Source: Crenothrix polyspora
GTDB lineage: Bacteria > Pseudomonadota > Gammaproteobacteria > Methylococcales > Methylomonadaceae
NCBI GenBank assembly: GCA_945903675.1
Contig: CAMDOP010000093.1
Location: 1-10,716 of the forward strand
Reading direction: 5' to 3'
DNA: 10,716 nt
This document shows, piece by piece, positions 5,812 to 10,716 of this stretch (the first letter of the stretch is position 1; each line of letters begins with the position of its first letter). Both the position numbers and the translations under genes were made by a program. The notes beneath the pieces are model-generated. The model searched no databases, was not told the origin of the DNA, and saw only the letters and a program-made list of their open reading frames with translations.

Positions 5812-6414
5812 TTAATTGTTTGGAAGTTGCATAGCATGTCGTCTTAATGCTGAATCTTCTGGTAGTGTTGTTTTTTTTGTATCTATATCTGAAGTCGATG
5901 TAGTATTAACATTAGTTTTAACGGAGGCTATTTCTGTAGCCACTTCTTCTTTAAAGTGATTTTCGTAAAAACTTAATAGAAACAAGATTTCGTCAGCATC
6001 ATTTGTATAGTCATTCAATTTAAGTTCAACTAACTGATCATAGTGACGACTTAATGAAGAGTCAGTAGGTCGATTTTCTTTACAAAACTCAAGTAGCGAA
6101 TGCATTTGATTTAAAGCATGTCGCCTCAAAGATGAGTCTTTAGGTATCTGAATATCTTTAGTTGTTTCTTTTGAAGAAACAGCCACTTTGGGTGAGATGG
6201 CGACAACAACATTTTCTTCAGCTTTAATGATAGGCGCACTTTCTGGAGCAGCAGCATCATTAGTAGTTAACGGCTTAACAATAGGTTTAACTTCTGACAC
6301 GGAAGCTTTATGAGGAGACACTTCTCTTTTCTCTTCATCTGACTTTTTTCGTGCTTTAGAAATAAACATCAGTACGGCTGAGATGACTATGACGGCGATT
6401 ATAAATTCACTCAT
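5812..6414 (-). CDS. Membrane-anchored protein with three DSxLxRH motifs, unknown function
   Basis: I do not recognise this 200-residue protein. Residues 3-19 form one hydrophobic helix, followed by the basic stretch SKARKKS, which predicts an N-terminal inner-membrane anchor with the rest in the cytoplasm. Residues 25-88 are low-complexity, rich in K, V, A, S, E and P, and probably disordered. Three short repeats follow: PKDSSLRRHA (91-100), PTDSSLSRHY (116-125) and PEDSALRRHA (185-194). Their common pattern is P-x-D-S-[SA]-L-x-R-H-[AY]. Between the second and third lies a helical, acidic segment (LVELKLNDYTNDADEILFLLSFYENHFKEEVATEI). The start has GGAG 10 nt upstream, and a plausible promoter lies at 6494-6522. 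The gene stands alone between the isc operon and tRNA-Val. The repeated motif suggests a docking or regulatory role, but this is a guess. Confidence 0.8.
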   Translation of the reverse strand: MSEFIIAVIVISAVLMFISKARKKSDEEKREVSPHKASVSEVKPIVKPLTTNDAAAPESAPIIKAEENVVVAISPKVAVSSKETTKDIQIPKDSSLRRHALNQMHSLLEFCKENRPTDSSLSRHYDQLVELKLNDYTNDADEILFLLSFYENHFKEEVATEIASVKTNVNTTSTSDIDTKKTTLPEDSALRRHAMQLPNN

Positions 6415-6493
6415 AAATTAAATGCTCCATTAATTGAGAAGAAAGTTGCTTAGGATTTGAACACCATTAATTAGTACTCAAAATATGCGCTGA

Positions 6494-6522
6494 ACTATAA
6501 CACTTGTAAGTTAAGTTGGCGA
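6494..6522 (-). promoter_or_regulatory. Promoter for the DSxLxRH repeat protein gene
   Basis: On the minus strand TCGCCA (6517-6522) and TATAGT (6494-6499) are 17 bp apart, and the -10 is extended (TGTTATAGT). The start codon is 80 bp downstream at 6414. The match is reasonable but rests on sequence alone. Confidence 0.45.
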
Positions 6523-6698
6523 CAGTCTAAAGCTATTTACAAACTTTTTTACCTGCATAAATACAGCATTCTACTTAAAAATAACAAATAAAATCTAATA
6601 CCCGAAAACGTCACTGAAATTAGCCCTATAATTTATTGATAAAATTCAAAACAAAAAAGCTTCATAAAATATGACTTACTAGTAAATAAACTCAATGA

Positions 6699-6716
6699 CC
6701 CTCCCTTAATTAAATA
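6699..6716. repeat. Direct repeat copy B, CCCTCCC...TAATTAAATA
   Basis: CCCTCCC (6699-6705), one base, TAATTAAATA (6707-6716). It pairs with copy A at 5761-5781, so the two copies bracket the lone minus-strand gene at 5812-6414. Confidence 0.5.
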
Positions 6717-6726
6717 CATTTAAATC

Positions 6727-6754
6727 TTGCGAAAGCAAAATCAATTGATATAAT
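6727..6754 (+). promoter_or_regulatory. Promoter of tRNA-Val
   Basis: TTGCGA (6727-6732) and a perfect TATAAT (6749-6754) with a 16-bp spacer form a strong sigma-70 promoter. Transcription would start near 6761, about 23 nt before the mature tRNA. The leader contains a 7-bp hairpin (6765-6771 with 6778-6784) that reaches the first tRNA base. Confidence 0.7.
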
Positions 6755-6783
6755 AATGATCTCTTGAAGTAACGTACTACTTC

Positions 6784-6860
6784 AGGCGCGTAGCTCAGTT
6801 GGTTAGAGCACCACCTTGACATGGTGGGGGTCGTTGGTTCGAATCCAATCGCGCCTACCA
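6784..6860 (+). tRNA. tRNA-Val (anticodon GAC)
   Basis: The 77 nt fold into a complete cloverleaf. The 7-bp acceptor stem AGGCGCG/CGCGCCT is followed by discriminator A and an encoded CCA. The D arm is GCTC/GAGC. The anticodon stem CCACC/GGTGG carries the loop TTGACAT with anticodon GAC at 6818-6820, which reads valine GUC and GUU codons. The T arm GTTGG/CCAAT carries TTCGAAT. It has its own promoter and terminator and precedes thrS. Confidence 0.97.
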
Positions 6861-6866
6861 GACATT

Positions 6867-6894
6867 AAAGCACTGCACTAGCGGTGCTTTTTTT
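6867..6894 (+). terminator. Intrinsic terminator after tRNA-Val
   Basis: AAAGCACTGC (6867-6876) pairs along 10 positions (one G-U) with GCGGTGCTTT (6881-6890) around a 4-nt ACTA loop, and the T-run continues to 6894. It lies 6 nt past the tRNA CCA end and 26 nt before the thrS start. It should end the tRNA transcript; some readthrough could feed thrS. Confidence 0.85.
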
Positions 6895-6920
6895 ATTGTA
6901 GCAACTAAAATAACATAAAC

Positions 6921-8828
6921 ATGCCTGTAATTACCCTCCCTGACGGTTCTATTCGTGAATTTGATCACGCTGTTTCAGTACTAGATATCGCTTTATCGAT
7001 AGGTTCAGGCTTAGCGAAGGCTACTTTAGCAGGCCGTGTTAATAATATTTTGGTCGACGCCAGCACCTTAATTAATGAAGACGCTAGCCTACAAATCATT
7101 ACTGCAAAAGATTTAGACGGCATCGATATCATCCGACATTCAACGGCTCATCTATTAGCCCAGGCTGTTAAACAATTATTTCCAGACGCACAAGTAACCA
7201 TCGGTCCCGTCATCGAAAATGGTTTTTTTTATGATTTTGCCTATAAAAGACCCTTTACCACTGAAGACCTAACCGTTATCGAAGCAAAAATGCAGCAATT
7301 AGTTGCTGAAGACTTAGTCATTAGTCGCTCAGTATTAAGTCGAGATGACGCAGTCTCATTTTTTAGAGATCAAGGCGAAGCTTATAAAGCCGAAATCATC
7401 AAATCTATTCCTGCAGATCAAGACCTATCGCTTTATCAACAAGGTGGCTTTACCGATCTTTGTCGAGGACCGCATGTTCCTAGCACTGGCAAATTAAACG
7501 CCTTTAAATTAATGAAGATTGCCGGCGCTTATTGGCGCGGCAACTCAGAAAATGAGATGCTACAGCGAATTTACGGCACAGCTTGGGGCGACAAAAAAGA
7601 ATTACAAGCCTACTTACATAGATTAGAAGAAGCTGAAAAGCGTGATCACCGTAAGCTAGCTAAAACCTTAGACTTATTTCACAGCCAAGAAGAAGCGCCA
7701 GGCATGGTATTCTGGCATGAGAAAGGCTGGATTATTTATCAGCAAGTTGAACAATATATTCGAGAAAAATTACGTGTCAATGGTTATGGTGAGGTCAAAA
7801 CACCGCAATTAGTAGATCGAAGTTTGTGGGAAAAATCAGGTCATTGGGAAAAGTTTGGTGCCATGATTTTCACTACCCATTCAGAAAATCGTGATTACGC
7901 AATTAAACCCATGAATTGCCCCTGCCATGTACAAATTTATAATCAAGGTATCAAAAGTTATCGGGACTTACCAATACGCCTAGCTGAATTTGGCTCTTGT
8001 CATCGTAATGAACCATCTGGCACATTGCATGGATTAATGCGCGTCAGAAACTTTGTTCAAGATGATGCTCATATTTTTTGTACCGAAGCTCAAATCCAAG
8101 GCGAAGTATCTACTTTCATTGATATGCTATTTGCCGTTTACAAAGACTTTGGCTTTGAAGACGTCATCATCAAACTATCAACACGCCCTGAAAATAGAGT
8201 GGGCGATGATTCGGTATGGGATAAAGCAGAGCATGCCCTAGAATTAGCACTCAACAACAAAAATTTAAAATGGGATCTACAACCAGGCGAAGGTGCATTT
8301 TATGGCCCTAAAATTGAATTCTCATTAAAAGATTGCATCGGTCGCGTTTGGCAGTGCGGCACGATTCAAGTTGACTTCTCGATGCCAGGCCGTTTGGGAG
8401 CCACATTTATCGCAGAAGATGGATCAAAACAAGCCCCTGTTATGCTTCACAGAGCCATACTTGGCTCACTTGAACGCTTTATCGGCATACTGATTGAACA
8501 ACACGCAGGAACCTTTCCAGTTTGGCTGTCGCCTATACAAGTCATGGTGCTCGATATTGCTGACCGCCATGCTGAATATGCCTCTGAAATATTCAACGAA
8601 CTTGAAAAACAAGGCATCAGAGTAAAAATTGACTTGAGAAATGAGAAGATCGGGTTTAAAATCCGCGAGCATTCAATGCAACGCATACCGTATTTAGTTA
8701 TTATTGGCGATAAAGAATTAGAAGAAAAACGCATTACGGTACGTACGCAAAAAGGTGATGATTTAGGTAGCTTATCAGTTACTGAATTTACCGAACGGTT
8801 AAAGCAAGAGATTGCAGATAGAATATAA
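6921..8828 (+). CDS. thrS: Threonyl-tRNA synthetase
   Basis: ThrRS charges tRNA-Thr with threonine and removes mischarged serine. The 635 residues show the full bacterial layout. The TGS domain is at about 1-62. The editing domain carries HSTAH (73-77) and C181/H185 in LCRGPH. The class II catalytic core has zinc ligands C333 (MNCPCH), H384 (DDAHIFC) and H510 (MLHRAILGS). Motif 2 is near FGSCHRNEPSG (357-367) and motif 3 is HRAILGSLERF. The anticodon-binding domain occupies the last 100 residues. No Shine-Dalgarno sequence precedes the ATG, and only 26 nt separate it from the tRNA-Val terminator, leaving no room for the tRNA-like operator of E. coli thrS. A TAAAAT at 6906-6911 could start a nearly leaderless mRNA. 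infC begins 23 nt after the stop, as in most bacteria of this group. Confidence 0.98.
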   Translation: MPVITLPDGSIREFDHAVSVLDIALSIGSGLAKATLAGRVNNILVDASTLINEDASLQIITAKDLDGIDIIRHSTAHLLAQAVKQLFPDAQVTIGPVIENGFFYDFAYKRPFTTEDLTVIEAKMQQLVAEDLVISRSVLSRDDAVSFFRDQGEAYKAEIIKSIPADQDLSLYQQGGFTDLCRGPHVPSTGKLNAFKLMKIAGAYWRGNSENEMLQRIYGTAWGDKKELQAYLHRLEEAEKRDHRKLAKTLDLFHSQEEAPGMVFWHEKGWIIYQQVEQYIREKLRVNGYGEVKTPQLVDRSLWEKSGHWEKFGAMIFTTHSENRDYAIKPMNCPCHVQIYNQGIKSYRDLPIRLAEFGSCHRNEPSGTLHGLMRVRNFVQDDAHIFCTEAQIQGEVSTFIDMLFAVYKDFGFEDVIIKLSTRPENRVGDDSVWDKAEHALELALNNKNLKWDLQPGEGAFYGPKIEFSLKDCIGRVWQCGTIQVDFSMPGRLGATFIAEDGSKQAPVMLHRAILGSLERFIGILIEQHAGTFPVWLSPIQVMVLDIADRHAEYASEIFNELEKQGIRVKIDLRNEKIGFKIREHSMQRIPYLVIIGDKELEEKRITVRTQKGDDLGSLSVTEFTERLKQEIADRI

Positions 8829-8838
8829 TTATATTTTT

Positions 8839-8843
8839 GGAGG
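8839..8843 (+). promoter_or_regulatory. Ribosome binding site that fixes the ATC start of infC
   Basis: A full GGAGG lies 8 nt before the ATC at 8852. An in-frame TAG at 8846-8848 rules out any start further upstream. The only standard start codon nearby, TTG at 8879, has no comparable site. Confidence 0.85.
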
Positions 8844-8851
8844 ATTAGGGT

Positions 8852-9376
8852 ATCGCTGCTAAAAAAGATGAAACACGCTTGAATGACTTTATCACCGCAA
8901 GACGAGTGAGAGTTACAGGCGCAGAAGGTGAAGCATTAGGAATAATCTCGTTAGATGAAGCTAAACAGATTGCTTATGCAGCAGACTTGGATTTAGTAGA
9001 AATCTCACCAAACGCGGATCCTCCCGTTTGCAAGATAATGAACTACGGCAAATATCAGTTTGAACTTAACAAAAAGCTTCAAATTGCTAAAAAGAAACAA
9101 AAACAGATTCAGGTTAAAGAAATTAAATTTAGACCTGGCACTGATGAAGGTGATTACCAGGTTAAACTACGTAGCTTAATTAAATTTCTTAACGAAGGTG
9201 ATAAAACAAAAATCACCGTTCGTTACCGAGGCCGAGAAATGGCACATAGAGAAATCGGCATGGATTTATTAAAACGTATTGAAACAGACCTAGAAGAACT
9301 AGCTATAGTCGAACAATTTCCAAAAATGGAAGGACGTCAAATGATTATGGTAATGTCGCCTAAAAAGAAAAAATAG
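8852..9376 (+). CDS. infC: Translation initiation factor IF-3, starting at ATC
   Basis: IF-3 binds the 30S subunit, keeps it apart from 50S, and checks the start codon and initiator tRNA. The 174-residue product has the N-domain with VDLVEISPNA-like sequence (LDLVEISPNADPPVCKIMNYGKY), a lysine-rich linker (KKKQKQ), and the C-domain with VKEIKFRPGTDEGDYQVKLRSL, RYRGREMAH and the terminal EGRQMIMVMSPKKKK. The TTG at 8879 would cut off the conserved R-L-N stretch that aligns with the start of the IF-3 fold. The ATC at 8852 restores it, giving AAKKDETRLNDF after the initiator, and has an ideal ribosome site. E. coli infC starts at AUU, and IF-3 represses its own mRNA by rejecting that codon. An AUC start predicts the same control here. 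It is probably cotranscribed with thrS. Confidence 0.95.
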   Translation: MAAKKDETRLNDFITARRVRVTGAEGEALGIISLDEAKQIAYAADLDLVEISPNADPPVCKIMNYGKYQFELNKKLQIAKKKQKQIQVKEIKFRPGTDEGDYQVKLRSLIKFLNEGDKTKITVRYRGREMAHREIGMDLLKRIETDLEELAIVEQFPKMEGRQMIMVMSPKKKK

Positions 9377-9597
9377 GGAAAACTATCCTTATTAATAACT
9401 ACCCTAAGCTATAATGTAGCCTATAAGTAGTTTTTATGAACTTAAGAGCTTCTGTAATACAGATACTCTTTAGAAAGCAGTTCAGGATGGACCGCTAAAC
9501 AGTAGCATACTGCTACAAATAATTTTTCAGGGCCATGCATTTTGCCTTGTTAGGTTATATCTCAAGGACTTTTATTTTTATATACTGGAGCAAACAA
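9377..9597 (+). promoter_or_regulatory. rpmI leader, candidate L20-responsive region
   Basis: The 221-nt gap between infC and rpmI is long for this operon. TATAAT (9410-9415) may be a -10 for a separate rpmI-rplT transcript, though the -35 is weak. Two short hairpins are mutually exclusive: CAGTA/TACTG (9500-9504 with 9508-9512) and GTAGCA/TGCTAC (9502-9507 with 9511-9516). The second is followed by an A/T-rich tract with T5 (9523-9527). In E. coli L20 represses translation by binding a structure upstream of rpmI. This region could do the same, but I cannot match the known pseudoknot by eye. Confidence 0.35.
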
Positions 9598-9795
9598 ATG
9601 CCAAAGATAAAAACTAACCGTGGAGCCGCAAAGCGTTTTAGACGCACCGGCAATGGCGGTTTTAAATGTGGGCAATCACATCGACGTCACATTTTGACTA
9701 AGAAATCCACTAAAAGAAAAAGACAGTTACGTTCACCCGCAACTATTCATCCCTCAGACGTGCGCATGGCTGCACGTATGATGCCATACAGTTAA
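9598..9795 (+). CDS. rpmI: 50S ribosomal protein L35
   Basis: L35 is a small, very basic protein of the large ribosomal subunit. The 65-residue product has the usual length and features: MPKIKTNRGAAKRFRRTG at the N-terminus, GGFK, RRHILTKKSTKRKRQLR in the middle, and a MMPYS end. I start it at 9598, where GGAG (9587-9590) is 7 nt upstream. A longer reading from an ATG at 9535 would add 21 hydrophobic residues foreign to L35. It lies 15 bp before rplT in the usual rpmI-rplT pair. Confidence 0.97.
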   Translation: MPKIKTNRGAAKRFRRTGNGGFKCGQSHRRHILTKKSTKRKRQLRSPATIHPSDVRMAARMMPYS

Positions 9796-9810
9796 TAAAG
9801 GAGAATAGGA

Positions 9811-10173
9811 ATGCCTAGAGTTAAACGCGGCGTAACAGCCAGAGCAAGACATAAAAAAGTATTAAAACAAGCCAAAGGTTACTATGGTGCACGCAGTAGA
9901 GTTTATCGCGTCGCCAAACAAGCGGTCATCAAAGCAGGTCAATATGCGTACCGCGATCGCAAACAAAGAAAACGTCAATTCCGCGCACTATGGATTGTCC
10001 GTATTAATGCAGCAGCGCGTTTATATGGCATTTCTTACAGTCGCTTAATCAACGGCTTAACAAAAGCCAATGTTGCAATTGATCGTAAAGTGTTAGCCGA
10101 TATCGCAGTACGCGACATCGAATCCTTTGGAAAAATAGCAGAAATTGCTATCGCTAATCAAAGTAAGCCTTAA
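9811..10173 (+). CDS. rplT: 50S ribosomal protein L20
   Basis: L20 binds 23S rRNA early and is needed for large-subunit assembly. In E. coli and other bacteria it represses its own operon by binding the mRNA leader. The 120 residues match the family: the basic N-terminal arm MPRVKRGVTARARHKKVLKQAKGYYGARSRVYRVAKQAV, then AGQYAYRDRKQRKRQFRALWI, INAAAR, and the C-terminal RNA-binding domain with ISYSRLINGL and the LADIAVRD stretch. AAGGAG (9798-9803) precedes the ATG by 7 nt. A 132-bp gap with hairpins separates it from pheS. Confidence 0.98.
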   Translation: MPRVKRGVTARARHKKVLKQAKGYYGARSRVYRVAKQAVIKAGQYAYRDRKQRKRQFRALWIVRINAAARLYGISYSRLINGLTKANVAIDRKVLADIAVRDIESFGKIAEIAIANQSKP

Positions 10174-10175
10174 GC

Positions 10176-10270
10176 AAGACCTGGTCTTTCTTAACTAAAG
10201 GCTCTTAGTAATCAGTCGTTGCTTTTCAAGTAACGGCTGACTCAGGATTAATAGCCTGAGCCCCCCTTTT
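10176..10270 (+). promoter_or_regulatory. Hairpin series before pheS, possible attenuator
   Basis: Three stems follow the rplT stop. AAGAC/GTCTT (10176-10188) has a 3-nt loop and is followed by TCTT. TCAGTCGTT/AACGGCTGA (10212-10220 with 10232-10240) has 9 pairs including one G-U. Directly abutting it, CTCAGG/CCTGAG (10241-10246 with 10255-10260) is followed by C6 and T4. In E. coli a phenylalanine-rich leader peptide (PheM) and an attenuator sit at this position. Here no leader peptide with phenylalanine codons is visible, so the control, if any, is different. Confidence 0.4.
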
Positions 10271-10305
10271 AAAATCATTCTTCCCCAACTAAAGCGAGCA
10301 GAACA

Positions 10306-10716
10306 TTGTCGGCTATCCTTGAAGAGATTCTCGCGCAGGCATTAAAAGAGCTTGCAACAGTCAGTGACCTTAATCAACTTGATAAGGTTCGCGTTCACTA
10401 CCTAGGTAAAAAAGGATTATTTACCTTACAACTTAAAGAATTAGGCAATCTTGATCCCGAGCAAAGACGCTCCGTCGGACAAGTCATTAATCTAGCCAAA
10501 GAACAATTACAGCAACAACTAGAAGCTTGTAAAGAGCGAATGGAAGATGCCGCATTAGCCGCAAGACTGGCTAGTGAAAGCATCGATGTCACCTTGCCTG
10601 GTCGTGGCCAATCAGTTGCCGGATTACATCCAGTAACCACCACACTCAGAAGAATTTCAAAAATATTTGCCAGCGTAGGCTTTACCGTCGTTGAAGGGCC
10701 TGAAATCGAAGACGAT
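10306..10716 (+). CDS. pheS: Phenylalanyl-tRNA synthetase alpha subunit, 5' part
   Basis: PheS is the catalytic subunit of the alpha2-beta2 enzyme that charges tRNA-Phe. The gene runs off the window after 137 codons. Residues 1-90 form the N-terminal helical coiled-coil domain that contacts tRNA, with the family stretch VRVHYLGKKG (28-37) and a helix rich in K, E and Q (64-80). Then comes SIDVTLPGRG (92-101), GLHPVT (106-111) at the entry to the class II core, and GFTVVEGPEIEDD at the end. The start is a TTG with only a partial GAG ribosome site 7 nt upstream. The in-frame codons after it (SAILEEILAQALKEL) give the normal family N-terminus, and no ATG is available. pheT is expected just beyond the window. 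Confidence 0.95.
   Translation, partial: MSAILEEILAQALKELATVSDLNQLDKVRVHYLGKKGLFTLQLKELGNLDPEQRRSVGQVINLAKEQLQQQLEACKERMEDAALAARLASESIDVTLPGRGQSVAGLHPVTTTLRRISKIFASVGFTVVEGPEIEDD

Larger units (their letters stand above)
6415..6783. other. AT-rich intergenic region with two divergent promoters
   Basis: This 369-bp stretch has no open frame longer than a few codons starting from ATG on either strand. It holds the minus-strand promoter at 6494-6522 near one end and the tRNA-Val promoter at 6727-6754 near the other. The middle (about 6523-6690) is AT-rich with no clear signal beyond a 10-bp palindrome, TTACTAGTAA (6675-6684). Direct repeat copy B lies at 6699-6716. Confidence 0.6.

Noticed and set aside
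6816..6844. TTGACA (6816-6821) and TCGAAT (6839-6844) with a 17-bp spacer inside tRNA-Val, resembling a promoter for thrS
   Set aside because: Both are conserved tRNA parts (anticodon loop and T loop), the -10 lacks the key second A, and the transcript would still pass through the terminator at 6867-6894.
7917..7925. Cysteine in place of glycine in the ThrRS zinc motif (MNCPCH instead of MNCPGH)
   Set aside because: I recall this as a common variant in non-enteric Gammaproteobacteria and Betaproteobacteria; the three zinc ligands are intact.
8447..8734. Minus-strand open frames inside thrS (8447-8734, 8466-8672) and a plus-strand one at 8053-8241
   Set aside because: They lie wholly within a well-conserved gene in other frames, with no ribosome site or recognisable product.
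10398..10643. Minus-strand open frame of 81 codons within pheS
   Set aside because: It is the complement of clearly conserved pheS coding sequence; serine-, leucine- and cysteine-rich content is typical of a shadow frame.

Overview
The window is an AT-rich stretch of gammaproteobacterial core genome with two hypothetical genes and one undescribed repeat protein between conserved blocks. The order suhB<-/->trmJ-iscR-iscS-iscA and the order tRNA-Val-thrS-infC-rpmI-rplT-pheS, the protein sequences, and the AT-rich codon use point to a gammaproteobacterium outside the enterics, most likely a Legionellales/Coxiellaceae-type organism. That placement is inferred from gene order and protein similarity recalled from memory; no search was run.

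Layout. 1-1073 holds a membrane protein gene (228-902, +) that looks like the 3' part of a longer gene, followed by a perfect 14-bp inverted repeat. 1074-1793 (-) encodes a seven-helix membrane protein beginning MCFSA. 2028-2822 (-) is suhB, divergent from trmJ (2910-3638, +) across a short promoter region built on a perfect palindrome. The isc block follows: iscR (3732-4226) with a recognisable IscR-type operator over its promoter, a cysteine desulfurase (4235-5344) of the shorter NifS-like type, and iscA (5355-5681). iscU, hscB, hscA and fdx, which accompany these genes in enterics, are absent here. A perfect six-copy ATGA tetranucleotide repeat spans the iscR stop and the desulfurase start.

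5682-6783 is a less conserved interval. It holds one minus-strand gene for a membrane-anchored protein with three copies of a P-x-D-S-[SA]-L-x-R-H motif, flanked by short direct repeats. The final block is the translation cluster: tRNA-Val(GAC) with its own strong promoter and terminator, thrS, infC starting at ATC, rpmI, rplT and the first 137 codons of pheS. The rpmI leader and the rplT-pheS gap contain hairpins that suggest ribosomal-protein or attenuation control.

Functionally, the window combines rRNA/tRNA maturation and translation (suhB, trmJ, tRNA-Val, thrS, infC, L35, L20, pheS) with iron-sulfur supply (iscR, desulfurase, iscA). No mobile element, CRISPR array or defence system was found. 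The points most worth attention are the ATGA repeat at the iscR/desulfurase junction, the reduced isc cluster, the DSxLxRH repeat protein, the ATC start of infC and the palindromic divergent suhB/trmJ promoter.
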